A DNA stretch of 64,000 nucleotides. Origin: Zunongwangia profunda SM-A87. GTDB lineage: Bacteria; Bacteroidota; Bacteroidia; Flavobacteriales; Flavobacteriaceae. The stretch lies in the NCBI RefSeq assembly GCF_000023465.1, contig NC_014041.1, forward strand, positions 4,827,501 through 4,891,500. The letters are read 5' to 3'. A program made the translations under genes and the position numbers. Position 1 is the stretch's first letter. Each line of letters starts with the position of its first letter. The notes under the pieces were generated by a model. The model made no database searches. It was given only the letters and a program-made list of their open reading frames with translations, and was not told the origin of the DNA. Below, one piece after another: positions 17,263-25,682 of this stretch.

Positions 17263-17300
17263 AAAACGCCTTGCAATACTTTTTTGCAAGGCGTTTTTTT
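17263..17300 (+). terminator. Terminator after rng
   Basis: The perfect 14-base arms AAAACGCCTTGCAA (17263-17276) and TTGCAAGGCGTTTT (17284-17297) are followed by T residues. This is the strongest stem in the window. Confidence 0.92.
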
Positions 17301-17451
17301 ATACTCAATAAATAAATCTTTTAAGTCTACATTCTTATTAAAAAACATTCAATTATTGGCTAAAGGCTAAGAAATATTTCTTAACTATTTAACTATAGCA
17401 GGGATGCTTTTCGTCTAAATTTAATCCATTAACAACCTAATTTAATAAACA

Positions 17452-17937
17452 ATGGAAAATTTACAAGATTTATTCAAACACCAGCTAAAGGACCTATACA
17501 GTGCTGAGACGCAACTCATCAAAGCGCTTCCTAAAATGGTTAAAGCGGCTAAAAATGAAAAGCTTAAGAAAGCTTTTCAGGATCATTTAGAAGAAACCAA
17601 AGAACATAAGGAGCGCTTATCAGAAATTTGCAAAGAATTAGGTATTAAACCAACCGGTGAAACCTGCAAAGCGATGAAAGGTCTTATTGAAGAGGCTGAA
17701 GACTTTCTAAAAGAAAAAACTACAGATGAAGTTAATGATGCCGGCATCATTGCAGATGCACAGCGAATTGAACATTATGAGATTTCTGGCTACGGAACAG
17801 TGGTTCGCTACGCCAAGGAATTAGGCTATAAAGAGCTTGCGAGCAAACTCCAGAAAACTCTTGATCAAGAGTACAACGCCGATAATACACTAGATAAACT
17901 GGCTGAAAAAAGGTTAAATAAAAAAGCAGTAGAATAA
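17452..17937 (+). CDS. YciE/YciF-type ferritin-like protein (DUF892)
   Basis: This is a cytoplasmic four-helix-bundle protein of 161 residues. MENLQDLFKHQLKDLYSAETQLIKALPKM is the family signature at the N-terminus, followed by a helix with HLEETKEHKERL and a late IEHYEISGYGTV segment. Glu and His in these motifs would bind two metal ions, as in ferritin-like proteins. The family is induced by osmotic or general stress in other bacteria; its activity is not established. It is monocistronic, with a terminator on both sides. Confidence 0.9.
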   Translation: MENLQDLFKHQLKDLYSAETQLIKALPKMVKAAKNEKLKKAFQDHLEETKEHKERLSEICKELGIKPTGETCKAMKGLIEEAEDFLKEKTTDEVNDAGIIADAQRIEHYEISGYGTVVRYAKELGYKELASKLQKTLDQEYNADNTLDKLAEKRLNKKAVE

Positions 17938-17965
17938 GATTTTCTTTTTAACAACTAACCAATCT

Positions 17966-17990
17966 ACCGCCCCTAAAGGCGGTTTTTTAT
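17966..17990 (+). terminator. Terminator after the DUF892 gene
   Basis: ACCGCC (17966-17971) and GGCGGT (17978-17983) surround CCTAAA and are followed by six T. Confidence 0.8.
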
Positions 17991-18012
17991 TTTAATGCAA
18001 CCGCAAAAAAAT

Positions 18013-18020
18013 TAGATTTG
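18013..18020 (+). promoter_or_regulatory. TAnnTTTG element abutting the recX start
   Basis: TAGATTTG ends only 4 bases before the recX ATG (18025). If it is the -7 element, transcription would start at or next to the ATG, giving a leaderless or nearly leaderless mRNA. No well-placed TTG was found. Confidence 0.4.
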
Positions 18021-18024
18021 CAAT

Positions 18025-18513
18025 ATGAAATCATCTTCAATAAAAACCTACACCGTAAAAGAGGCTACCATAAAGCTCATGCAATTCTGCGCCTATCGGG
18101 AGAGGACCCACAATGAAGTTGAAGAGAAGCTGAAAAGCATGAATATGATTCCTGAAGCACAGGAACAAATTATTATGCACTTGATGCAGGAAAACTTTCT
18201 TAATGAAGAACGTTTTGCTAAAAGTTTTGCCCGAGGAAAATTCAGGATTAAAAAATGGGGAAAACGCAGAATTATAAATGAACTCAAAATTCGCGGAATT
18301 TCACCCAGAAATATTCAAACCGGACTTAAAGAAATTTCCGAAACTGATTATATGGCTACTTTTCACGAAATATCAGAAAAAAAATGGAGAACCTTAAAGG
18401 AGACTTCAGTAATTAAAAAGAAAAAAAAGTTAGCCGATTATTTACAATATCGCGGCTGGGAGAATCATTTAATTTTTGAAAAAGCTAATGAACTCGTTAA
18501 ACCGGACGATTAA
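18025..18513 (+). CDS. recX: Regulatory protein RecX
   Basis: RecX, 162 residues, modulates RecA filaments. It is built of three-helix repeats; the signature CAYRERTHNEVEEKLKSM lies at about 22-40, followed by LMQENFLNEERFAKSFARGKFRIKKWGKRRI and a third repeat ending LQYRGWENHLIFEKANEL. Length is typical. recA is not in the window. The last 17 bases overlap the 3' end of the convergent FUSC gene. Confidence 0.92.
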   Translation: MKSSSIKTYTVKEATIKLMQFCAYRERTHNEVEEKLKSMNMIPEAQEQIIMHLMQENFLNEERFAKSFARGKFRIKKWGKRRIINELKIRGISPRNIQTGLKEISETDYMATFHEISEKKWRTLKETSVIKKKKKLADYLQYRGWENHLIFEKANELVKPDD

Positions 18514-18991
18514 AAAAAGCTTTATAAAGCCTGTTAAAAAACATGGAAATTGTAAGGGCAATTAAACAACCCAGCAGCACACAGCCAGCTCTCTGCAAAG
18601 CAACAACCCAGGCGGTATCTGCTTTATCCTCATTAATTATTACAATAATAACTGCGGCCAGTGCAGATCGTATAGTGGGTTCTATTTTTAGAAAAATACC
18701 CAACGAAATGGTTAACGCCACACCTAAACAGAACATCACAACCTGAGGAATAGGCAAAAAATATACTGCAAGCCCCACAAAACTTCCTAAAAAATTAGCT
18801 TTAATCCTATTTAAAGCCAATTCACGGTCATTTTCCTGTGAAAAAACCAGTAAACAGGAAATAATACTCCAATAAAATGGATATTCTGGAAAAGATGCAT
18901 ATAAAGCATAGCAGGTGATCGTCCCAAGAACGCATTTTATAAGGTAAATGACTTCTGAAGCAGAAAGCCTATGATTTAATGGGATTTTCAT
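18497..18991 (-). CDS. FUSC/aromatic acid exporter family membrane protein
   Basis: This membrane protein of 164 residues has about five hydrophobic helices. The pattern ASEVIYLIKCVLGTITCYAL, then FYWSIISCLLVFSQENDRELALNRIKANFLGSFVG, matches the membrane half of FUSC/ArAE exporters, in which the second motif sits in the loop to the third helix. It lacks the cytoplasmic domain and is a short, single-module member that may dimerise. Transport substrate unknown. The 3' end overlaps recX by 17 bases on the opposite strand. Confidence 0.8.
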   Translation of the reverse strand: MKIPLNHRLSASEVIYLIKCVLGTITCYALYASFPEYPFYWSIISCLLVFSQENDRELALNRIKANFLGSFVGLAVYFLPIPQVVMFCLGVALTISLGIFLKIEPTIRSALAAVIIVIINEDKADTAWVVALQRAGCVLLGCLIALTISMFFNRLYKAFFNRPV

Positions 18992-19235
18992 TGCCCTGGA
19001 ATTTAAGTTTCACTTCACTAACCAAGAGGGCACAGTATGGTATATACCGGAAATTTTTTACAATTTTGAGGCATTTTAATTCCATCTGCTATAGGAAAGG
19101 TACCAGAACATTACAGCTTTTGGAAAAGCCTAAAAAGGCTAAAAAGGCTAAAATACAGTATTACCAATACTTACCTAAACCATATCTTCTTTTAAAATTT
19201 AATTCAGAATACTACATTTGCCACCAACCCAGTTC

Positions 19236-20105
19236 CTAGATAAATTTTTCTGTATTTTCTATGGCCTTCTCATTCTTGTAATCAATCCATTTTTGCCCCC
19301 GCCATTTGCGCATATAATTATCAAAATTACGCATAATTACAAGATTATAAACAGCTTTCGAAAAGTTTAAAAAGGTACGTGGCGTCGCCCTTAAACTCAT
19401 CGAAAAACCAGCCGTTAAATAAGTCATTTGGTGCCAATAGCCTTCTGGCATATACAGCGTTTCCCCGTGATTTAGTTCAGTCACAAAACCTTTAGCCTTT
19501 TTCAACGCCGGAAATCTTTCCAAGTCAGGAGCTGTAAAATCTATATCTTCCCTGGATATTAAAGCATGCGGAACTTTATAAAGGTATTTACTTTCTGAAG
19601 GTGGGTAAATAATACACTGCTTCTTACCATGAAAATGAAAATGAAGGATATTTGCAAAATCAATATCATAATGCATAAAAACCTTCGAATTTTTACCGCC
19701 AAAAAACAACATAGGTAGTTGCTTAATCATGCGTAATCCAAAATCCGGAAACATAAAATCGTTTTGTAAAGCAGGGACTTCTTTCATTAAATGATAAAGA
19801 AAAATCCTGTAATTCGTAGGTTTTGATTTAAGCAGATCGATATAATCTGCCATCTTCATCTCAGCGTGCGGTTGGTTAAATTTAAATTCTGAAGTTATAG
19901 GACGATCATCGTACAGCGGCACTACTTTTTCTCCGGCGATTTCTTTAATATAATCCAGATTCCATTTTTCAAATGCCGGCCAGTCCTCTATTAAATTTTC
20001 AATAACAACTGGCTTTTGTGGCCGAACATAATTTTTCACAAAATCTTCTTTGGAAATTCTCTTTACTCTTGGAATTTCTGCCAACTGCAAACCTCCGTAC
20101 TTCAT
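19236..20105 (-). CDS. Cupin-like (Cupin_8/JmjC-fold) protein, downstream paralogue
   Basis: This is a putative Fe(II)/2-oxoglutarate-dependent oxygenase of 289 residues. The fold motif RPQKPVVIENLIEDWPAFEKW is near 30-50. The metal-binding HxD is in VFMHYDIDFANILHF and the distal His in LYMPEGYWHQMTYL; the predicted 2OG lysine lies in HGKKQCIIYPP. All three metal ligands are therefore kept. It is a tandem duplicate of the next gene upstream and shares its length. Start and stop overlap by one base (TAATG), so the two are translationally coupled. Substrate unknown; JmjC-fold hydroxylases of this group act on proteins or tRNA. Confidence 0.82.
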   Translation of the reverse strand: MKYGGLQLAEIPRVKRISKEDFVKNYVRPQKPVVIENLIEDWPAFEKWNLDYIKEIAGEKVVPLYDDRPITSEFKFNQPHAEMKMADYIDLLKSKPTNYRIFLYHLMKEVPALQNDFMFPDFGLRMIKQLPMLFFGGKNSKVFMHYDIDFANILHFHFHGKKQCIIYPPSESKYLYKVPHALISREDIDFTAPDLERFPALKKAKGFVTELNHGETLYMPEGYWHQMTYLTAGFSMSLRATPRTFLNFSKAVYNLVIMRNFDNYMRKWRGQKWIDYKNEKAIENTEKFI

Positions 20106-20974
20106 TACTCGATATTAGCCCATTTATGGGTATTTTTTATTGCTTTTTTATTCTTATAATCTATCCAGTCCTGCCCCTTAATCTTACGCATTAAATTGTC
20201 ATAATTGCGCATAAACAAAAGATTATTTAAAACCTCTAAAACCTTACCGGGCGACCTTGGGAACGATCTTAAAGTGAGTGATAAACTTGGCGTTTCATAT
20301 TTTATAAAGTGCCACCATTTGCTAGGCATAAACAAACCTTCCCCATGCCCAAGAAAAGCCTCTACACCTTTTGCTTTTGCCAGTGCCGGATAGGTATCAA
20401 AATCTGGGTTATCCATATTAATAATTTCCATACTCACGATGGAGTGTGGAACTTTATAAAGATATTTAGTTTGATCTGGAGGATATAATAATACCCGCTT
20501 TTTCCCCGCAAAATTAAAATGAAAATTATTGGCCAAATCCATATCGTAATGCATTACTACGCTAGAACCTTCTCCTCCTACAAATAAAACCGGCAGCTTT
20601 TTAAAGAACTTCACTCCAAGATCTGGATATTCAATATCCTCTAAAAGTTCCGGACAATTTTGTAAAAGATTAAAAAAGAACATCCGTAGATCTGAAGGTC
20701 CCTTTTCCAGAATATCAAAATATTCATCAATCGGTAACTTCTTGGCAGCGCCATGTGAATTTTGTCTCCCTTTTGCCGGAGTACTATCATACAGAGGTAC
20801 TACGATATCGCCGGCTTTCTTTCTAAAATAATCAAAACTCCAGTTTTGATAAGCGGGCCAGGTTTTAGCCAGATCTTCAAAAATTACCGGTCGCTGCGGA
20901 ATAAAATATTCCTGTTGAAATTCCTCTTTAGAAATTCCCTTCACCCTTGGCACTTCCTGAAGATCAAGTTTCAT
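20105..20974 (-). CDS. Cupin-like (Cupin_8/JmjC-fold) protein, upstream paralogue
   Basis: This is a 289-residue paralogue of the gene at 19236. It has FIPQRPVIFEDLAKTWPAYQ, the metal motif HYD in VVMHYDMDLANNFHF, GKKRVLLYPP and the distal His in LFMPSKWWHFIKY, so it should be an active Fe(II) oxygenase if the family rule holds. It starts 7 bases after the bioB stop and is probably cotranscribed with bioB. Both proteins end with a similar DYKNKKAIKNT tail. No link between the pair and biotin is known to me. Confidence 0.82.
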   Translation of the reverse strand: MKLDLQEVPRVKGISKEEFQQEYFIPQRPVIFEDLAKTWPAYQNWSFDYFRKKAGDIVVPLYDSTPAKGRQNSHGAAKKLPIDEYFDILEKGPSDLRMFFFNLLQNCPELLEDIEYPDLGVKFFKKLPVLFVGGEGSSVVMHYDMDLANNFHFNFAGKKRVLLYPPDQTKYLYKVPHSIVSMEIINMDNPDFDTYPALAKAKGVEAFLGHGEGLFMPSKWWHFIKYETPSLSLTLRSFPRSPGKVLEVLNNLLFMRNYDNLMRKIKGQDWIDYKNKKAIKNTHKWANIE

Positions 20975-20981
20975 ACTAAAA

Positions 20982-22079
20982 TTAAGCTTTGGCTTTTGCC
21001 TTTTGTTTTTCTTCGGTTACTTTGTTTCGCTCTATGATATGCCCCGGTCTGGACCACTTTGGTTTTTCTCCAAGCGAATTATATTTAGAATCTGTAGCTT
21101 CTACTGTTTCTGGTTTCGATTTTTTAGTGAATGGTTTTTGAGGATTTAAGCCTAAAGCCTTGAACATTTGCATATCTTCACTAACATCTGGGTTTGGTGT
21201 AGTTAATAATTTATCACCGGCAAAAATTGAATTTGCCCCCGCAAAGAAACACATCGCCTGCCCTTCTCTACTCATCTGTGTACGCCCTGCAGATAATCTC
21301 ACCTGCGTTTCTGGCATTACAATTCTAGTAGTGGCTACCATTCTTACCATTTCCCATATAGAAACCGGCGCTTGTTCTTCCATTGGTGTACCTTCAACCG
21401 GTACCAGCGCATTAATTGGTACAGACTCTGGCTGCGGATTTAAAGTTGAAAGCGCTACTAACATCCCGGCACGATCCTCTTCTTTCTCTCCCATCCCAAT
21501 AATACCACCACTACAAACAGTAACATTGGTTTTTCGAACATTATCTATCGTTTCTAGGCGATCTTCAAAACCACGGGTAGAAATTACTTCTTTATAATAC
21601 TCTTCTGAGGTATCTAAATTATGATTATAAGCATACAAGCCAGCTTCTGCTAATCGCTGTGCCTGGTTTTCGGTAAGCATTCCCAATGTACAACAAACTT
21701 CCATATCAAGTTTATTAATGGTACGTACCATTTCCAGCACATTATCAAACTCTGGCCCGTCTTTTACATTTCTCCAGGCCGCCCCCATACAAACACGGGA
21801 ACTACCGGCAGATTTTGCACGTAAAGCCTGTGCTTTAACATGACTCACACTCATAAGGTCATTCCCTGCAATATCGGTATGATAACGAGCTGCCTGGGGG
21901 CAATAGCCACAATCTTCAGGACAGCCTCCGGTTTTTATAGAAAGTAAGGTAGAAACCTGTACAGTATTAGGATCATGATGTTTCCTATGAACCGTTGCTG
22001 CTTCGTAAAGCAGTTCCATTAAAGGTTTATTGTAAATCTCTAAGATTTCTTCTTTGGTCCAGTTATGTCTTGTCGCCAT
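20982..22079 (-). CDS. bioB: Biotin synthase BioB
   Basis: This radical-SAM enzyme inserts sulfur into dethiobiotin as the last step of biotin synthesis; 365 residues. The radical-SAM cluster motif is CPEDCGYCPQ. The second-cluster ligands lie in GSSRVCMGAAWR and MEVCCTLGML, and a conserved Arg is in VRLSAGRTQM. ATG 22079 (MATRHNWTKEEI) is preferred over the TTG 18 bases earlier. The C-terminal extension after about residue 315 (TKKSKPETVEATDSKY and a Lys/Ala-rich end) is longer than in E. coli. It is followed by the cupin pair. Confidence 0.95.
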   Translation of the reverse strand: MATRHNWTKEEILEIYNKPLMELLYEAATVHRKHHDPNTVQVSTLLSIKTGGCPEDCGYCPQAARYHTDIAGNDLMSVSHVKAQALRAKSAGSSRVCMGAAWRNVKDGPEFDNVLEMVRTINKLDMEVCCTLGMLTENQAQRLAEAGLYAYNHNLDTSEEYYKEVISTRGFEDRLETIDNVRKTNVTVCSGGIIGMGEKEEDRAGMLVALSTLNPQPESVPINALVPVEGTPMEEQAPVSIWEMVRMVATTRIVMPETQVRLSAGRTQMSREGQAMCFFAGANSIFAGDKLLTTPNPDVSEDMQMFKALGLNPQKPFTKKSKPETVEATDSKYNSLGEKPKWSRPGHIIERNKVTEEKQKAKAKA

Positions 22080-22248
22080 GAAAATAGATTTATTCAAAAA
22101 TAATCAAACTTCGCTAAAAGATTAGCACGATATATTGCGCCTGTCAATAGGCTGAAAATTAAATTTTACTCGACTATCGAGATTAGATATTGCTACCCCA
22201 ATAAACATAGGGACGCCTTAAAACAAAACCATTCTAAAAGCTCACCGT

Positions 22249-23451
22249 TTAGGGTTTACTTATTAAAATAGAAACGGCATTACCGCCAAAACCTACCGCA
22301 TTTACCAAAATATGCTGTAATCGCATAGGTTTTTTACTAATATCGGAAAAAGGAACCGAAACAAACTCCTGATGCTTCAGCATTAACATTGCCAATTCCA
22401 GATTCAGGATTCCCGAAGTTGCAAACGTATGTCCAATTTTCCATTTATTAGAAGTCATCGCCGGTAAATTTTCCCCAAAAACAGCTTTTATCGCATTTAC
22501 CTCCCCCAAATCTCCTTTTATGGTACCTGGAGCATGCATAACCACCGCATCAACTTCAGTAGGATCTAATTCTCCCATAGCCATTTTCATTGCATTTTGT
22601 ATACATTTTCCATCTTCAGAAATGGAAACGCTATGCTTTAGTTTTTCTGCAGAATAACCTATCCCGGTAATTTTAGCAAGTGCTTTTGATGAAAATGAAG
22701 TTTCCAGACACAGTAATCCGGCACCTTCTCCCAAAACCATAGAGTTTCGATACTTATCTAGATTCAAAGCCTGGCAGGGATATGCTAAATCTTCTATAGC
22801 ATACGTCTTAAGCGCTTTCATTTGTGCAATTGTAAACGGAGTTAAAGCCGCTTCACTTCCTCCGGCAATAAATTTTTCTGCCAAACCAGATTGCAGCCAC
22901 GCAACAGCATTCAAAATGGAATGTAAGCCAGTAGAACAGGTTACACTATGTGAAAAATGAATGCCATCATTCTCCAAATCCTGTCCCACCCAGGATGAAA
23001 TATTCCCTAGCGTCGTTGCCGGCGAAGCCTGTGTAGATGCTACCCTATTTTTGATAAATTCAGCATGAAATTTTTCAAAGAGACCAGTTGCCCCACGGGA
23101 GCTTCCGATATTGATGCCGATACTTTTTTCACTCTCCCAACCGGCGCGTTTTATCGCCTGTCTCGACGTATAAATCGCAAATAATACCGAAAGATCGAGC
23201 TTTCGATAATGTGTAGATTCGGTTCTTAATTTCTCAATTTCCGCGCTCAATTTTTCTGGCAGAAAAGCCGCAAAAGCTTCTTCGCCTTCAAAATCATACT
23301 TTTGTATAAAATGATGATTGCTTTTATAAGCTTCCCAAATTTCCTTATGATCTTCCCCTAAGGGAGAAATAGAAGCTGTGGAAGCGATATAAATTGGATT
23401 TTTAATCCCCCTGCCCCCCGAAGGGGGAACATTTTTAGTTGACATAATCAT
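22249..23451 (-). CDS. Beta-ketoacyl-[ACP] synthase (FabF-like) within the biotin cluster
   Basis: This is a cytoplasmic thiolase-fold condensing enzyme of 400 residues. The Cys-His-His triad is present: C172 in VTCSTGLHSI, H306 in VVMHAPGTIKGD and H341 in WKIGHTFATSG. A glycine-rich tail NAVGFGGNAVSI closes the domain. Compared with FabF the first His motif (usually NAHGTST) is altered. It lies between bioB (151 bases downstream) and bioA (324 bases upstream) on the same strand. No bioC, bioH, bioG, bioW or bioZ is visible here, so it may help build the pimeloyl chain; this is inference. Residues 7-16 are encoded by a G/C-rich palindrome that looks like an inserted repeat. Confidence 0.88.
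   Translation of the reverse strand: MIMSTKNVPPSGGRGIKNPIYIASTASISPLGEDHKEIWEAYKSNHHFIQKYDFEGEEAFAAFLPEKLSAEIEKLRTESTHYRKLDLSVLFAIYTSRQAIKRAGWESEKSIGINIGSSRGATGLFEKFHAEFIKNRVASTQASPATTLGNISSWVGQDLENDGIHFSHSVTCSTGLHSILNAVAWLQSGLAEKFIAGGSEAALTPFTIAQMKALKTYAIEDLAYPCQALNLDKYRNSMVLGEGAGLLCLETSFSSKALAKITGIGYSAEKLKHSVSISEDGKCIQNAMKMAMGELDPTEVDAVVMHAPGTIKGDLGEVNAIKAVFGENLPAMTSNKWKIGHTFATSGILNLELAMLMLKHQEFVSVPFSDISKKPMRLQHILVNAVGFGGNAVSILISKP
23404..23432. repeat. G/C-rich palindromic repeat inside the ketosynthase N-terminus
   Basis: Runs of C and G (CCCCCTGCCCCCCGAAGGGGG, split here as CCCCCTG then CCCCCC-GAA-GGGGG) form a compact palindrome in a region otherwise AT-rich. It codes for PPSGGRG, directly after the start codon region and before the family-typical PIYIAS. 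Similar C-run/G-run palindromes are interspersed in many Bacteroidota genomes. Confidence 0.6.
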
Positions 23452-23774
23452 TCGTTAACTGAACAGTTTATAAAATTGATTATCAGTAATTTGTAATATT
23501 TCGTTGTTTTCGTCATTCCGGACTCGATCTGGAAACTTATACAATATTGAAAAAACTATTGCGATGAGACCCATGAATCGATTTCAGGATAATTATGATT
23601 CATTGCTGTCATTAATTTCAAAAAAAGAAGTTTAAAAATAAACTGATATCCATAAATTTTTAAGATTATTTCGGAAATACTTGGCATTAACGCATCTTCA
23701 AATCATCAAATTCTCATCAAGATATTTATTATTTTAATTCTAATAGCAAAGCAGTCTAAGCTCCAACTTCTAAC
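23452..23774. repeat. Gene-free gap holding a degenerate interspersed repeat
   Basis: No gene is seen. Bases 23511-23534 (CGTCATTCCGGACTCGATC and following) and 23575-23591 (CCATGAATCGATTTCAGG) resemble the two halves of a palindromic repeat found scattered in Bacteroidota and other bacteria, whose consensus reads roughly CGTCATTCCGGACTTGATC then CCTGAATCAAGTTCAGG. Both halves carry substitutions, so the element is old. The rest is AT-rich spacer between bioA and the ketosynthase gene. Confidence 0.55.
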
Positions 23775-25055
23775 TTAAAATCTGTCAAAAACCCCTTCAA
23801 TCGTATCGTAAATCTTCTGCATTTCTTTATCTGAAGTGATATAAGGTGCGGTGATATAAATGGTATTTCCAAGGGGACGCAGATAAACGCCATTTTCCAT
23901 AAAATATTCAAAAAGTTGATTTCTCACATTGCCATAACGTTCCATTTCTACATCAAGATCGAATGCAAAGATGATCCCCAAATGCCTAATATTAGTCACC
24001 TTTGGATGCTCTTTTATTTTAGCAGCAAAAATCTGATGTAGATTTTCAATCCGTTTAATATTATTCTGCATCTCTGGAGAGACCAACAATTCAACTCCGG
24101 CTAAAGCAGCAGCACAAGCTAAAGGGTTTGCACTATAAGTATGCCCATGAAACAATCCCTTTGCAATATCTTCAGAATAAAAAGCATTATAGATTTTTTG
24201 CGTACAGCTGGTCAACCCCATAGGTAACAAACCTGCCGTAAGTGCTTTAGACATGCAAACAATATCAGGCTTGATTTCGATATAATCTGAAGCAAAATAT
24301 TTTCCTGTCTTTCCAAAACCCGTCATCACCTCATCAGCAACACATACAATATCATTTTCTTTACAAACTTTCAGGATTTGATTTAGCCCATCTGCATCAT
24401 GAATTTTCATTGCTGCCGCTCCCTGAACTAGAGGTTCATAAATAAATCCTGCGATATTATTTTCTTTAATGAGTTGTTTTAGCAGCTCTAAAACTTCTGC
24501 ATTATTCTCTCCTTTGGGGACTGGAATGCGTTTCACGGCAATAAAATGGTCCTGGAAAGCACCATTATAAACCGATAGTCCAGAAACAGACATCGCTCCA
24601 AAAGTATCGCCATGGAAACCTTCTTCAAAAGCCAGCATCACTTTACGATCATTCCCTAGATTATGATGATATTGCAAGGCCATTTTAATACCGATCTCGG
24701 TTGCTGTAGAGCCATTGTCATTAAAGAACATTTTTTGCTGGCCCTCAGGTAAAATCTTTATCAAAGCTTCAGAAAGTTCGACCGCCGGCAGATGCGTAAA
24801 TCCGCTAAATACCACCTGATCCAAATTCTTCATTTGCATGGCCACGCGATCTGTAATGAAATCGTTGCAATGGCCATAAACACAAGTATACCAGGACGAA
24901 ATTCCGTCGATATATTCCTTCCCATTTTCATCGTATAACCGGGCTCCTTTGGCTTTTGTAATCCCTAAAGCATCACCGGCAATTTTATGTTGGGTAAGCG
25001 GATGCCAAAGGTGCTTTTTATCTCGTTCAGCTAAATTTAACTTATCTTCCATCAT
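23775..25055 (-). CDS. bioA: Adenosylmethionine-8-amino-7-oxononanoate aminotransferase BioA
   Basis: This PLP enzyme converts KAPA to DAPA using S-adenosylmethionine as amino donor; 426 residues. LWHPLTQHKIAGDALGITKAKG at the N-terminus, DGISSWYTCVYGH (substrate-binding), FIYEPLVQGAAAM, CVADEVMTGFGKTGKYFA and the PLP lysine in CMSKALTAGLLPMG are all diagnostic. The start codon follows the bioD stop with no gap (TAA-ATG); ATG 25052 is equally possible. Operon order is bioF-bioD-bioA. Confidence 0.96.
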   Translation of the reverse strand: MMEDKLNLAERDKKHLWHPLTQHKIAGDALGITKAKGARLYDENGKEYIDGISSWYTCVYGHCNDFITDRVAMQMKNLDQVVFSGFTHLPAVELSEALIKILPEGQQKMFFNDNGSTATEIGIKMALQYHHNLGNDRKVMLAFEEGFHGDTFGAMSVSGLSVYNGAFQDHFIAVKRIPVPKGENNAEVLELLKQLIKENNIAGFIYEPLVQGAAAMKIHDADGLNQILKVCKENDIVCVADEVMTGFGKTGKYFASDYIEIKPDIVCMSKALTAGLLPMGLTSCTQKIYNAFYSEDIAKGLFHGHTYSANPLACAAALAGVELLVSPEMQNNIKRIENLHQIFAAKIKEHPKVTNIRHLGIIFAFDLDVEMERYGNVRNQLFEYFMENGVYLRPLGNTIYITAPYITSDKEMQKIYDTIEGVFDRF

Positions 25056-25676
25056 TTACTTGTTCAGTTTCTCCCGAAATTTATCTGCATATTTTTTAAT
25101 AATTTCAGCCGTAAACCCTTTCTCTTCTTCTACCCGGCCAATTACCGGCACTCCACTCATTTTATGGATAATATCTTCAGTGGTTTTATTTTCATTTCCA
25201 CTGTAAATAATTCCGAAGCAATCTAACCCGCGACTAAACAATGCCTCTAAACTTAACAAGGTATGATTAATACTTCCCAGATAATGGCGTGATACCAAAA
25301 TCACTTTATCGGTAGGTTGGATTAAATCGGCTATCGTCTGGGTTTCATTAAGGGGGACCAATAAACCACCGGCACCTTCTATCACCAAATTATTGTCGGT
25401 ATTCGGACGAATTATATTTTTTGAATTAACTTCTACCCCATCGATTTCTGCTGCGGCATGCGGACTCATGGGTGTTTTAAGGGCAAAGGCATTGGGATGA
25501 AATTTAGTTTTTTCGTTACTGATTAAATCCTGAATTTTATGCGTATCTGAATATGCCAAATCCCCTGCCTGTATAGGTTTCCAGTAATCAGCTTCCAAAG
25601 CTTCAGTCACTATTGCCGAAATCATTGTTTTCCCGACTTCAGTACCTATACCGGTGATAAAATAAGATTCTTTCAT
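25056..25676 (-). CDS. bioD: Dethiobiotin synthetase BioD
   Basis: This is an ATP-dependent carboxylase of 206 residues that closes the ureido ring of dethiobiotin. It has the P-loop ITGIGTEVGKTMIS, the catalytic KPIQAGD, SPHAAAEIDG and the glycine-rich VIEGAGGLLVPL segment. Length is normal. It lies between bioF (6 bases) and bioA (no gap), consistent with tight coupling. Confidence 0.95.
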   Translation of the reverse strand: MKESYFITGIGTEVGKTMISAIVTEALEADYWKPIQAGDLAYSDTHKIQDLISNEKTKFHPNAFALKTPMSPHAAAEIDGVEVNSKNIIRPNTDNNLVIEGAGGLLVPLNETQTIADLIQPTDKVILVSRHYLGSINHTLLSLEALFSRGLDCFGIIYSGNENKTTEDIIHKMSGVPVIGRVEEEKGFTAEIIKKYADKFREKLNK

Positions 25677-25682
25677 TTCAAA

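Noticed and set aside
18992..19235. Possible tRNA or small RNA gene
   Set aside because: No acceptor stem, T-loop (TTCGA) or CCA-like end is present; only an AT-rich spacer with AAAAAGGCT repeats.
18979..19239. 86-codon frame between the FUSC and cupin genes
   Set aside because: It starts inside the FUSC gene on the other strand, includes a tandem AAAAAGGCT repeat and has no similarity to a known family.
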